Shown here: positions 44,359 to 52,437 of the stretch, piece after piece | How the letters are laid out: every line of letters starts with the position of its first letter | How positions within the stretch are numbered: position 1 is the first letter of the stretch | DNA from: Hallerella succinigenes | GTDB lineage: Bacteria; Fibrobacterota; Fibrobacteria; Fibrobacterales; Fibrobacteraceae | Direction of reading: 5' to 3' | NCBI RefSeq assembly: GCF_002797675.1 | Contig: NZ_PGEX01000001.1 | Coordinates: forward strand, 992,001 to 1,056,000 | DNA length: 64,000 nucleotides | Notes under the pieces: generated by a model | What the model was told of the DNA's origin: nothing | Database searches by the model: none | What the model saw: only the letters and a program-made list of their open reading frames with translations | Program-made: the position numbers and the translations under genes

Positions 44359-44414
44359 GGTTGCGATTTTTGATTTGTTTCAGGGCGTGCAGGCGGAGAC
44401 TTCCCCCTTTATAC

Positions 44415-44444
44415 AAAAAAGACCGAAGCGGTTAGGCTACGGTC
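44415..44444 (-). terminator. Terminator-like hairpin beside a leuS relic
   Basis: GACCG ... CGGTC with inner AGC/GCT pairing and a six-base T-run on the minus strand. The remains of the same sequence occur at 55725-55740. Confidence 0.55.
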
Positions 44445-44530
44445 CGCAATGTTTTGGATTGCTTCGGGGGCAGTCTCGTCAACGCAAACCGGAGCGGCAT
44501 CGTCGTCACCGACAACGGAACGCCAGTCGC
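44445..44530 (-). pseudogene. leuS: Short leucyl-tRNA synthetase relic
   Basis: On the minus strand [24 protein letters not shown], matching [24 protein letters not shown] of the larger relic at 48848-49690 when read in the same frame. Nothing of the enzyme on either side. One of several leuS scars in the island. Confidence 0.65.
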
Positions 44531-44565
44531 GGGCAAGGTCACTATCCCTAACACAATTTCTAAAA

Positions 44566-44747
44566 AATCTCATCCCCAAACTTTTCGACTCACACAAATC
44601 TTCGCGTTCGGCAATTCTTTTCGAAGATAATTCAGCACCTGCCATATTCGGTTCCGAGCAAATCTTCGTAAAACAGAATTCTTAACGCGAGGAAAATAAT
44701 CAACCACTCCGACGATTTTATCGCAATGCCGCAACTGGTTGATATAT
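44566..44747 (-). pseudogene. Decayed 3'-end fragment (B) of the 126-residue gene family
   Basis: About 180 bases closely matching 55810-55985, the 3' part of an intact gene. No start or N-terminal part; it passes directly into the hydrophobic-peptide repeat. Confidence 0.7.
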
Positions 44748-44748
44748 C

Positions 44749-44880
44749 GTGCTAGGTATATTGGTCCTTTTCGGGGCTGGCGACGCGGGAGACGCCTGCG
44801 CCATCACCTTGCTGTTGAAAGTGCTGTCGTTCTTGATTTTCGTGGGAATTGTGGCGTCTTTGATGCTCTGTGGCGGGTAA
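44749..44880 (+). repeat. Hydrophobic-peptide repeat, copy 2
   Basis: 43 codons from GTG: VLGILVLFGAGDAGDAC, then ITLLLKVLSFLIFVGIVAS and LMLCGG. The last 110 bases recur almost unchanged at 55054-55165, again directly ahead of a dinJ gene. Confidence 0.6.
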
Positions 44881-44912
44881 ATATGGATAAGATTTAATAC
44901 ACTGCATCGCTC

Positions 44913-44944
44913 TTTTACTAATTTTTATATAAATTTTAGTAAAA
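44913..44944 (+). promoter_or_regulatory. Operator-like inverted repeat of dinJ-yafQ
   Basis: TTTTACTA, 16 bases, TAGTAAAA: perfect 8-bp arms around an AT-rich core with TATATA, ending at the AAGGAGC ribosome site. The layout suits autorepression by the antitoxin or the complex. Confidence 0.6.
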
Positions 44945-44955
44945 AGGAGCGCTTT

Positions 44956-45240
44956 ATGGGAACCACAATGCATACAATCAGCGCAAGAATAGATTCCAAG
45001 CTCAAAACGCAAGCCGAAAGCCTGTTCGACCAGCTCGGGATGAACATGAGCACAGCAATAACCGTATTCTTGAAACAAGTCGTCCGTCTCCGCAAAATCC
45101 CGTTCGAGATCGCCCTTGACACTCCCAACGATGAGACTATCGCCGCCATAGCTGAAGCAAACGAAATCGCCAGCGGCAAGCGCAAGGCTAAATCTTACAA
45201 GAACGCAAACGCAATGATTAAGGACATTCTAGGCGAATGA
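44956..45240 (+). CDS. dinJ: Antitoxin, RelB/DinJ family (copy 1)
   Basis: 94 residues: ribbon-helix-helix ISARIDSKLKTQAESLFDQLGMNMSTAITVFLKQ in the N-terminal half, DNA-binding and autoregulatory, and a C-terminal toxin-binding tail (ETIAAIAEANEIASGKRKAK). AAGGAGC precedes the ATG and an inverted-repeat operator lies just upstream. Overlaps the yafQ start by four bases. Nearly identical to the copy at 55241. Confidence 0.88.
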   Translation: MGTTMHTISARIDSKLKTQAESLFDQLGMNMSTAITVFLKQVVRLRKIPFEIALDTPNDETIAAIAEANEIASGKRKAKSYKNANAMIKDILGE

Positions 45241-45515
45241 TGGAAATCAAGACCACAGCAAAGTTCAGGAAAGACCTTAAGCAGGCTAAAAAGAAAGGGT
45301 TAAATATGGCTCTCCTGCAAAAGGTCGTTGACGATTTGGCTGCAGGGAAAAAGCTAGACGAACGACACCACGACCACGCCCTCGTTGGGGAGTGGGTCTC
45401 GTTCCGCGAATGCCATATTCAACCGGACTGGCTGTTGATTTACAAGATTTCGGGCGATGCGCTCATATTGACGCTGACGCGAACAGGTTCGCACAGCGAT
45501 TTGTTCAAGAAATAG
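45237..45515 (+). CDS. yafQ: Toxin, YafQ-type mRNA interferase
   Basis: 92 residues of the RelE/ParE fold, a ribosome-dependent mRNA endonuclease. Landmarks: FRKDLKQAKKKG, LLQKVVDDLAAGKKLDERHHDHALVGEW in parts, then FRECHIQPDWLLIYK and the end LTRTGSHSDLF, which holds the usual catalytic His and Phe. Translation may start at either of two adjacent ATGs. Intact, so this module should be functional. Confidence 0.88.
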   Translation: MMEIKTTAKFRKDLKQAKKKGLNMALLQKVVDDLAAGKKLDERHHDHALVGEWVSFRECHIQPDWLLIYKISGDALILTLTRTGSHSDLFKK

Positions 45516-45582
45516 GAAGAAGGCGCTGCCATTGGCAACGCCTAGTTTTCGCAAAAGACTCCTAAAAAGTTATCTTTGCGGG

Positions 45583-45640
45583 GTCCGTTTAGCCAGATGT
45601 GAAATTTTCGCCGATTCCAGTCTGTTAAGCGGACTTTTTT
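45583..45640 (+). terminator. Terminator-like long hairpin after yafQ
   Basis: GTCCGTTTAGCCAG pairs imperfectly with CTGTTAAGCGGAC across about 25 bases and is followed by six T residues. It ends at the stop codon of the minus-strand small gene. Confidence 0.55.
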
Positions 45641-45746
45641 ATTTGCGAGGATTGTTGTTCCCGCGCCCACCGCCGGAAGGGCCTTTGCCTCCGCCGTGTC
45701 CTGTAGGCCATCCTGCGCCATTGGGATCGTTTTGTGGTTGTGCCAT
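45639..45746 (-). CDS. 35-residue Gly/Asn-rich small protein
   Basis: MAQPQNDPNGAGWPTGHGGG then KGPSGGGRGNNNPRK: no hydrophobic core, very rich in Gly, Asn and Pro, so probably disordered or a precursor peptide. AAAGGAGG lies six bases before the ATG, a strong site for such a short gene. Third gene of a minus-strand set of three small genes. No family recognised. Confidence 0.55.
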   Translation of the reverse strand: MAQPQNDPNGAGWPTGHGGGKGPSGGGRGNNNPRK

Positions 45747-45769
45747 ATTGGGCCTCCTTTTACTTGGTC

Positions 45770-45940
45770 TTACCATTGTCTTTGATTACTCGTAATATGC
45801 CAGCCACCGCCTTCGGGGCAACGGTAAACGTGCATCGTAATGCCCGTTGCGAACCTGCGCTCATTGGCGACCACGCCAGCTTCGTATTCGGTAAGATAAA
45901 GATTCTTTTTCTTACCGTCTTTACCGCAACAGGAACACAT
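45770..45940 (-). CDS. 56-residue Cys-containing small protein
   Basis: Starts MCSCCGKDGKKKNLYLTEYE, continues AGVVANERRFATGI and ends with CPEGGGWHITS. The CxCC start and a later Cys/His could bind zinc. AAGGAGG precedes the ATG and overlaps the end of the upstream small gene, whose stop is two bases before this start, so translation is coupled. Family not recognised. Confidence 0.6.
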   Translation of the reverse strand: MCSCCGKDGKKKNLYLTEYEAGVVANERRFATGITMHVYRCPEGGGWHITSNQRQW

Positions 45941-45942
45941 AC

Positions 45943-46086
45943 CTATTTCCTCCTTCCCTGAAATTTGACATCTTCGGGATTGCAGAGACGCGATTTATTG
46001 TTCATCGCATCCACATACTGCTTGTTGAATCCCGATGTGCCCTTGTTAGAGTTGTTCATATTGGAGACGTTGTTTTCTGGTTTCAT
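45943..46086 (-). CDS. 47-residue Asn-rich small protein
   Basis: MKPENNVSNMNNSNKGTSGF, then NKQYVDAMNNKSRLCNPED and VKFQGRRK. The ATG at 46086 has AAGGATAAG upstream; a longer open frame exists but has no site. First of three tiny genes read in the same direction with close spacing, hence a likely operon. No hit to a family I know. Confidence 0.55.
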   Translation of the reverse strand: MKPENNVSNMNNSNKGTSGFNKQYVDAMNNKSRLCNPEDVKFQGRRK

Positions 46087-46209
46087 TTTCTTATCCTTTT
46101 TTTCAAGAAACGGAATTGTTTCCTGCCTGACAAAAAAATTATCTATTCCGTTTCTAAAAGGCAATATTGAGAAGCCGTCGAGTCACGTCAAAAAAATACG
46201 ACGAAAAAA

Positions 46210-48510
46210 TCAGTTGAATTTATCCCGATTTTCTTCGAGATATTTCAAGATGTGACTTGAATTACGCAGAAAGGCAAACTCCCAGCATGAAATCTCCGCT
46301 GCATTTTCGTGAAGTGCTTTTTGGTTCGGATCCCCTCCATGCTCAACCATCATTTTGAAAAGCGTGATATTATCGGATTCTGCTGCAAACATTAGAGGGG
46401 TATACCCTCTAATGCCTTTGATTTCAAGGGAATAGTTAGGATTGGCGCCCTTTTCCAGTAAAATCTCCGCAATTTTGTATAAGTTTTCTTTTTTTGAGTA
46501 TTTTAGGAACTGCTCATAAATTAAATGTTGCTTACGCTCAATATACAACCTTGCCGCCGTATTTTTTTCTGAGTTCCAGGTTTTTATGATTTGGTCATTA
46601 GATAGACCTCTAAAAGCGTCAATTTGACGACGAAGGCTGTCTATCATTTCTGGACTCCAAAATGTCGAAGGAAATGCGTTTAGAATAAAATCTGGCATAA
46701 ACATTTTTGCGACAGTAAACAAAGGTGTTTCTCTGTCTGGCGAGTGTATCCCATCAACATCAGCCCCCATGTCTAGAACATCTTTAACCACGCTTGGATT
46801 TTCGCTTAGTACTGAAAGGCCCAAGCAAGTCAATTTCATTTTGTCAGATTGTGTATTTATTGTAGTTGTATTGTGAGGAAGAACTTTTAAAATATTGAAT
46901 AGCTTCATTCCCAATTCCGGTTCATAAGGTATGCCAGTGAGATTCATTTTATGAATAGCGAACAACAGGGCGGAATCCCTTGATGAGGTCATTTCATTTG
47001 CGTTTACTTTTGCATCAGCAAGTTCCTTAACTGCTTCGACATTTCCAGTCATTGTGAAATAGGTTAATTGAGGAAATTGTTTGTATTGAACAGTAAATTT
47101 CTTTGTGTATGGTTCTTGGGGCTTTTGAGGTAAATCTTCCTCAAAAAACAAAAGAGGGCCATTTATACCTGATTCAAATTTTTTTAGTTGATTCGCATTT
47201 TTAATACAGTCTTTAGGGAAATAGAGAAAGAAATAATCAGCCCATGCTTTTTCTTCCCAATCTTCTATTTCCGTAGTTGTCGCTCTCGAATCTTTGTTGA
47301 CTGGAGGATAATTCTTTTCATAGGACGATGTAGGTGCATCAATTTTTTTACTATAGATACCGAAGGCGATGCAGTAGTTTTTTATCAATTTTAAAAAAGT
47401 TCTGTTTTTTAGAACTGCTGCTAATGCGAGTGCGGGCTGATAGATTGTCGCTGTTTTATTGTCTGCTGTAATAAAAGCAGTATCTTGTAGGTTGAATGTA
47501 TAGAACAGGTTTGGCAAAACTTCCTTGAAAATTTCAAGTGCAGTTTTAAATTCGCCAGAATAAACATTTGCGATTGCAGCAAGCGTTGGACGAGTCCATT
47601 CGCTAATAAAGCTGTCCTTGCCATGAATGTTGCAGAACTCATCGAAATCATCTAATATTTTTTTGAAGTTGTAATCGCCAAGTTCAGCCTGTTTTCTGAT
47701 TTCTCGTTGCGCTACAACAAATTGTTCTCCGATAATTTTGTACTGATTGAAGGCTTCTGGCGTTGTGTTTTGCAGCGTATAATTAGGATCCTTTTTTAAC
47801 TGGGCAAAAACATCTTGCAAGCTACAAGGGCTTGCCATTTTTTCCGCTTTCTGTAAAAGACAAGCAATAAATAAAATTTCACAACAATAGATGTAATTGT
47901 TGGGTATGCATTTTTCATTAATAGTCTCAAAAAGTTCCCCCATTGATGGAACTTGTATTCCTTTTGTCCATCGAACAACCTTGTCTCTTTCGCTATCTTT
48001 AAAACATTTTAATAAATCTGGATTTTTCTGTTTGACTATCTCAAAGCCATATTTTAATGGAGTTGATGTTTGATACAGCTCATCAAGAATCGTTTTGTCC
48101 TTGCAAGAAATATGGTTTTTAAGGTCGTATATCCAACATGCAGCCAATTCTATACGATATCGCGTAATGAAGTCTCGACTAGGGGTGACGTGCGCAGGAG
48201 TCCACCAAATAGTATGAGCGTTTTTAGCGTAAAAATTGTCCTTCCAAAGTTGCATTTCTCGTTCAAGGTTGTCTTTGGGAAACGGCTCGATTATAAAAGA
48301 TGATTTTGGATATTCAAAAGGGAGTCTGAAGATTTCGTCTTTAAGTTTTTCCAACACTTCAAAATCAATCTTGGGTTCTCTTGCCATTTGATCGAATTTT
48401 ACTGCAAAATCAGCATTTGGCCTGGTGTCAAGTACTGTTGATATAATTTGTAACTGTCTCGCCAAGCTGGGATGTGGCGGATTGAATTCCATATACTTAT
48501 AATTGACCAT
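46210..48510 (-). CDS. Large cytoplasmic ankyrin-repeat protein
   Basis: 766 residues without signal peptide. The N-terminal 450 residues are helical and of unknown family. The C-terminal part contains ankyrin-type repeats: YFTMTGNVEAVKELADAKVN, VVKDVLDMGADVDG and IAEILLEKGANPNY with GYTPLMFAAESDNITLFKMM. More AT-rich than its neighbours, suggesting recent transfer. An AAAGGA site lies before the ATG. Ankyrin proteins in accessory islands often act as effectors or defence components; no evidence here fixes the role. Confidence 0.7.
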   Translation of the reverse strand: MVNYKYMEFNPPHPSLARQLQIISTVLDTRPNADFAVKFDQMAREPKIDFEVLEKLKDEIFRLPFEYPKSSFIIEPFPKDNLEREMQLWKDNFYAKNAHTIWWTPAHVTPSRDFITRYRIELAACWIYDLKNHISCKDKTILDELYQTSTPLKYGFEIVKQKNPDLLKCFKDSERDKVVRWTKGIQVPSMGELFETINEKCIPNNYIYCCEILFIACLLQKAEKMASPCSLQDVFAQLKKDPNYTLQNTTPEAFNQYKIIGEQFVVAQREIRKQAELGDYNFKKILDDFDEFCNIHGKDSFISEWTRPTLAAIANVYSGEFKTALEIFKEVLPNLFYTFNLQDTAFITADNKTATIYQPALALAAVLKNRTFLKLIKNYCIAFGIYSKKIDAPTSSYEKNYPPVNKDSRATTTEIEDWEEKAWADYFFLYFPKDCIKNANQLKKFESGINGPLLFFEEDLPQKPQEPYTKKFTVQYKQFPQLTYFTMTGNVEAVKELADAKVNANEMTSSRDSALLFAIHKMNLTGIPYEPELGMKLFNILKVLPHNTTTINTQSDKMKLTCLGLSVLSENPSVVKDVLDMGADVDGIHSPDRETPLFTVAKMFMPDFILNAFPSTFWSPEMIDSLRRQIDAFRGLSNDQIIKTWNSEKNTAARLYIERKQHLIYEQFLKYSKKENLYKIAEILLEKGANPNYSLEIKGIRGYTPLMFAAESDNITLFKMMVEHGGDPNQKALHENAAEISCWEFAFLRNSSHILKYLEENRDKFN

Positions 48511-48765
48511 ATAATTTTCCTTTTTAACGGAAAATAAAAAAGACCTTACGTCGTTTCACGTTATTTTTTTTCAGCCCCATTCGAGCAATGTAAAATCAGC
48601 CCCCCTTTTTGCTGTTTTCCTCCATTTTTCGCACTTTATCCAAGAATCATTAATACACAAGCGAGCATTATCATACAGAGCTTAAGCCCGGGCGTTACGG
48701 GTGCGGCGTATGAGCACCCGCATAGAAGGGGTAGCGGAAGACCCGGCTGGGCGGGTTATACAAAG
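48511..48765. other. Gene-free region before the leuS relic
   Basis: AT-rich near the ankyrin gene, then GC-rich and partly palindromic (GGGTGCGGCGTATGAGCACCC). Nothing coding is seen. The block from about 48700 is repeated at 51175-51240 (GGGGTAGCGGAAGACCCG...). Confidence 0.5.
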
Positions 48766-48789
48766 ACGCCCACTCTTTTGAGTGGGCGT
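48766..48789 (-). terminator. Hairpin downstream of leuS relic 1
   Basis: ACGCCCACTC, loop TTTT, GAGTGGGCGT: a perfect 10-bp stem, with the same element after relic 2 (51237-51260). Probably the original leuS terminator carried along. Confidence 0.65.
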
Positions 48790-48847
48790 GATTATAAGGG
48801 CGGGGGCGGGGCTGTAGTTAGGGGAAGGCTTTCCCCTCCCAACAACT

Positions 48848-49690
48848 TATTTCACCACGATGTTCACGAGCTTGCCCGGGACCACAATGGACTTCACGAC
48901 GGTCGTGAGGGATTTGTTGTGACCGAGGATGCTCCACATTTCTTCGGCGATATGCGGGGCAAACGGGTGCAAGAGCTTCACGAACGTTTCGCACGGTTCG
49001 CGGTAGCACTTGTCACCTTGATGACGGTCTGGTGCATCACCTTCTCGATTGCTTCGGGGGCGGTTTCATCCACAAAGACCAGGGCTTCGTCAGAATCACC
49101 CACCACGGAACGCCAGGCTCGGCCGAGGAAGCGGTTCATGCCTTCGATGCCCTTGGTCTGCCACGGCTTCACAGCGTCCAGCGGGCCCATGAACATTTCG
49201 TACAAACGAAGGCTTTCGGCACCGTAGTCGCGCACCACATCATCGGGGTTCACGACATTCTTGAGGGACTTACTCATCTTCGCCACGATCTGCTTGAGCT
49301 CGATGTCGGTTCCCTTCTTGAAGAACTTGCCGTTCTTTTCTTCGACTTCGTCGGTGGGGACCTTGGAGCCAGCGGCGTGTTCGGCACCGCCCACGTAGAG
49401 GTCCACGGGCATCCAATACTTTTCCAGTTCCTTTGCGAGGAAGGCGTCGACGTTGCAGGCGTCAATGTAGCGCAGGTAATACCAGCAGGAACCTGCCCAC
49501 TGCGGCATGGTATTGGTTTCGCGGAAACCCTTACGGCCGTTTTTTTCGACAACGTTGAGCCATTCGGTTGCGTTGGCCAGCGGAGACTGACCGCCGTCAC
49601 CCGGCTTGTAGTCCTGCAAGTCCGGCAGCTGCACGGGGAGTTCTGCATCGTCGACGGTAGAGATTTCACCGAAAACAGCAACACTTGCCT
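48848..49690 (-). pseudogene. leuS: Leucyl-tRNA synthetase relic 1 (3' part, internal deletions)
   Basis: Begins inside the enzyme (LPVQLPDLQDYKPGDGG), includes the catalytic-domain stretch TMPQWAGSCWYYLRYIDACN, DLYVGGAEHA and the [14 protein letters not shown] signature. It breaks after MHQTVIKV by a frameshifting deletion, resumes as [20 protein letters not shown] in another frame, and loses a further piece before the terminal [18 protein letters not shown]. The N-terminal half is absent, so it cannot charge tRNA. It is fused at about 49690 to the promoter of the AbiE locus. Confidence 0.88.
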
Positions 49691-49713
49691 TTTCAACCAT
49701 TTTATCATATATT
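49685..49713 (+). promoter_or_regulatory. Candidate promoter of AbiE locus 1
   Basis: TTGCCT and TATATT are 17 bases apart; the -10 reads TATATTTG, also fitting the TAnnTTTG element of Bacteroidetes-type promoters. It sits only 9 bases before the ATG, so the transcript would be leaderless or nearly so. The second locus has the same arrangement. Confidence 0.4.
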
Positions 49714-49722
49714 TGGTTTGAA

Positions 49723-50331
49723 ATGCAAGAAACAAACGAAAAGAAACTGGAAAAATTGCTGAGCGCGAACGGAGGCTATATCACGCGGAAGCAAGTTGAT
49801 AGCCACGGGATTCCCTCGTGGTTCTTGACCGATTTCGTGAGAAAGCAACGTCTTGTTAAGATAGACAAGGGGTTCTACGCCCAAGAACAATGGATTCGGG
49901 ACGATTATCTTGTGTTTCAATACAAATATCCCAAATTCATCTTTTCGCACGTTTCCGCACTCTTTTTGCATGGACTGACGAACCAACTTCCGGCTTACTT
50001 CGAAGTGACCGGCCCCAAGAACTATCGACCTTTTTCTCCGAAGCCTTCCGTCACCATACATACGGATTCCCACGACGAATCCTACAGACTTGGGGTTTGC
50101 AAAATCAAGACTTCGCTTGGGCATCTGGTGGAATGCTACAACATGGAACGAACACTTTGCGACATCATCAAGAACAGCCGAAAAATCGATGCCGAAATTT
50201 TCGGCAAGGCGCTCAGACTCTACGCAAAGTCAAAAGGCAAGAGCATTCGCAACCTGCTCCACTATGCGCAGGTTTTGAAAATAGAGAATAAAGTTGCGGA
50301 ACTTATGACGGTGGTAATGAATGAAGATTAA
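49723..50331 (+). CDS. abiEi: AbiEi-type antitoxin (copy 1)
   Basis: 202 residues. Type IV toxin-antitoxin / abortive infection antitoxin that represses its own promoter. N-terminal winged helix (KKLEKLLSANGGYITRKQV, residues 7-25; IPSWFLTDFVRKQRLVKIDKGFY), then VSALFLHGLTNQLP, VTGPKNYRP and the C-terminal MERTLCDIIKN region typical of the family. No ribosome site is obvious (see promoter). Overlaps the toxin gene by 11 bases. Confidence 0.85.
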   Translation: MQETNEKKLEKLLSANGGYITRKQVDSHGIPSWFLTDFVRKQRLVKIDKGFYAQEQWIRDDYLVFQYKYPKFIFSHVSALFLHGLTNQLPAYFEVTGPKNYRPFSPKPSVTIHTDSHDESYRLGVCKIKTSLGHLVECYNMERTLCDIIKNSRKIDAEIFGKALRLYAKSKGKSIRNLLHYAQVLKIENKVAELMTVVMNED

Positions 50332-51160
50332 CAAGAACTCTCTGCAAGCGAGAATCAACAACCTCTCCAAAGAATTGAACGTCCATGTCAACGTCTTGCT
50401 GATATCATTCTTATTCGATGCGTTCATTTCTAGATTAGCCAAGTCAATATACGCAGACAAATTCGTTTTCAAGGGCGGTTTCTATCTTGCCACATTGCTC
50501 GGCGTAAAGAACCGTTATACTGCCGACATAGATTTCCTTCTGAGAAAGGAATCCATGGACGAGAATAGATTGAGAGAAATTTTCTCCGACATCATTGCAA
50601 CCAATGCCGACGATTCAATAACTTTCGAAATAGCCGATATCTCTCCAATACGCGACGAAGATGCCTACGGCGGTTTTTCCATCCTTCTGACAGGGCACTT
50701 AGAGAATGTCAGACAAAGTTTCCATGTCGATGTCGCTACGGGCGACCCAATCACTCCGACAGATATTGAGTATTCCTACCAAAGCCTCATCAGCAACGAA
50801 ACCATCGCGTTCCGAGCATATAACCTGGAAACAGTCGTTGCAGAAAAACTTCAAACCATTCTTTCCCGAGGCATGCTCAATAGCCGTTGTAAAGATTATT
50901 ACGACATCTATATCATCAATCAATTGCAACGGAAGAATATCAGCATTCCCGACTTGAAGAAAGCTTTTGTAACAACTTGCCAATACCGCAAAACGCCTTT
51001 TAAAAAAGAAGAAGCTCTTTTGCTTCTAGAAGAAATTTCAAGGAGCGACATTCTTCAAACTCGATGGAAGAATTATGCTAGGAAGGCATCCTTTGCAAAG
51101 GACATTACGTTTGAAGCAACGGTTGAATCTTGCAAAGAGATTCTCGATTGCATTTTCTAG
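50321..51160 (+). CDS. abiEii: AbiEii-type nucleotidyltransferase toxin (copy 1)
   Basis: 279 residues. DUF1814/AbiEii nucleotidyltransferases of this type block growth by modifying tRNA ends or similar targets. Core motif VFKGGFYLATLLG (Lys51, GG) with RYTADIDFLLR (Asp69, Asp71), then FHVDVATGDPITP with a third acidic position and ETVVAEKLQTIL. Intact. About 85-90% identical in protein to the copy at 54212, so the locus was duplicated. Confidence 0.87.
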   Translation: MKINKNSLQARINNLSKELNVHVNVLLISFLFDAFISRLAKSIYADKFVFKGGFYLATLLGVKNRYTADIDFLLRKESMDENRLREIFSDIIATNADDSITFEIADISPIRDEDAYGGFSILLTGHLENVRQSFHVDVATGDPITPTDIEYSYQSLISNETIAFRAYNLETVVAEKLQTILSRGMLNSRCKDYYDIYIINQLQRKNISIPDLKKAFVTTCQYRKTPFKKEEALLLLEEISRSDILQTRWKNYARKASFAKDITFEATVESCKEILDCIF

Positions 51161-51236
51161 CATTTCGGGGTCTTAGGGGCGGAGCCACTAGGCGAAGGGG
51201 TAGCGGAAGACCCGACCAGGGCGGGTTATATAAAAG

Positions 51237-51260
51237 ACGCCCACTCAAATGAGTGGGCGT
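51237..51260 (-). terminator. Hairpin downstream of leuS relic 2
   Basis: ACGCCCACTC, loop AAAT, GAGTGGGCGT; same stem as at 48766-48789. Confidence 0.65.
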
Positions 51261-51317
51261 AATTATAAGGGCGGGGTCGGGGCTGAAGCGAGGGGAAGGC
51301 TTTCCCCTCCCAACAAC

Positions 51318-51753
51318 TTATTTCACCACAATGTTCACGAGATTGCCGGGGACCACAATGGACTTCACGACAGTCATGCCCTTGGTAAATTCCTTCACTC
51401 GGTCGTTGTCCATGGCGAGCTTTTCCAAAGCGGCCTTGTCCATGTCCTTCGCGACAGAGGCCTTCGCGCGGACCTTGCCGTTCACCAGGAACACGACTTC
51501 CACGGTGTTTTCCACGGCCTTGGAGTGGTCGGCTTCGGGCCAGGCGCGGCCGAGGAAGCGGTTCATGCCTTCGATGCCCTTGGTCTGCCACGGCTTCACA
51601 GCGTCCAGCAGACCCATGAACATTTCGTACAAACGAAGGCTGTCGGCACCGTAGTCGCGCACCACATCATCGGGGTTCACGACATTCTTGAGGGACTTAC
51701 TCATCTTCGCCACGATCTGCTTGAGCTCGATATCGGTTCCCTTCTTGAAGAAG
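51318..51753 (-). pseudogene. leuS: Leucyl-tRNA synthetase relic 2 (3' part)
   Basis: Starts at [20 protein letters not shown], continues through [18 protein letters not shown] to RFLGRAW, then jumps in frame to [20 protein letters not shown] and the true C-terminus VNIVVK. Compared with relic 1 it keeps the last 60 codons but lacks the catalytic domain upstream of FFKK and the region between RAW and PEAD. At 51754 it joins unrelated GC-rich sequence ending in GGTCACTATCCCTAAC, a string also found beside the relics at 44537 and 55778 (there with one change). Confidence 0.87.
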
Positions 51754-51899
51754 TGGCGCAAGCGCCATCTGCTTCGGCTCGGCCATGCCGGTGTGCAAGC
51801 ACTCCGTCGCGGCACTCGTCGCCCGCCACCTAAAACCGAGCCCACGGTCTCGGCCCCAAGGGGTCACTATCCCTAACGCGGGATGCGGAAAAAGAGAAT

Positions 51900-52094
51900 T
51901 TATTTATCTTGAAGCAAACGATCTATATCGTCAAAAGCATTTTCCAATGCTTCGGCATGGTATCGTTCGTGCATGCTATAAACAAAATCAGTCAGTTTTT
52001 TTCTTCAAGCTGAGCAGAATTTTATTCGCGGTGTTCCTTTATAAGCAGCATACTGCTCCATCAAGAAACTGAAAAATTCCATTTCTTTAGCCAT
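51900..52094 (-). pseudogene. DUF3791-like gene with frameshifts
   Basis: Begins MAKEMEFFSFLMEQYAAYKG and, after a stop in the original frame, ends with DFVYSMHERYHAEALENAFD and DIDRLLQDK in that same frame. The middle (NKILLSLKKKT in a second frame) shows two compensating shifts with a stop between. It overlaps the gene upstream by TAATG. The partner protein is intact. Confidence 0.6.
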
Positions 52095-52339
52095 TAGCAT
52101 CTCCTAATGTAAATGGAATCTCGCGGGTCGCCCGTTCTTTGTTCAGCTTCCCACATGTCGAAAATTCCGAAACAACTGAAGTCCCACATCTGGAGTTCCG
52201 GATTGCTCAACATTTCATAAGTCTTCGAGAACATGAACTTCTTGTACGCATCCATAATCGGGAATCCGTACTTCTTGCTAATCATCTGCGAAACTTCGCG
52301 ATCGTAGTAGTCAAGGATGAAAGGAAGGACTTTGTTCAT
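52094..52339 (-). CDS. Small conserved protein, partner of DUF3791
   Basis: 81 residues: MNKVLPFILDYYDREVSQMI, KYGFPIMDAYKKFMFSKTYEM and LQMWDFSCFGIFDMWEAEQ. This type of protein is commonly found next to DUF3791 and DUF3990 proteins in toxin-antitoxin-like loci. TAATG coupling to the broken DUF3791 gene supports a former two- or three-gene module. Function unknown. Confidence 0.6.
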   Translation of the reverse strand: MNKVLPFILDYYDREVSQMISKKYGFPIMDAYKKFMFSKTYEMLSNPELQMWDFSCFGIFDMWEAEQRTGDPRDSIYIRRC

Positions 52340-52437
52340 TGTTACACCGCCTTAACAAATATAAGTTTTTGCAAAAATTGGCTGGATGCCTCACACAAAA
52401 TACAATCCATTCCCTTTTGATCGATTATGCGAGCTTT

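Noticed and set aside
45583-45640. Possible integron attC site
   Set aside because: GTTAAGC fits GTTRRRY, but the left arm does not give RYYYAAC and no integron integrase or cassette array is present; a terminator reading is simpler.
49032-49721. Plus-strand open frame of 229 codons beside the AbiE locus
   Set aside because: Antisense of leuS relic 1, which carries the real KMSKS signature.
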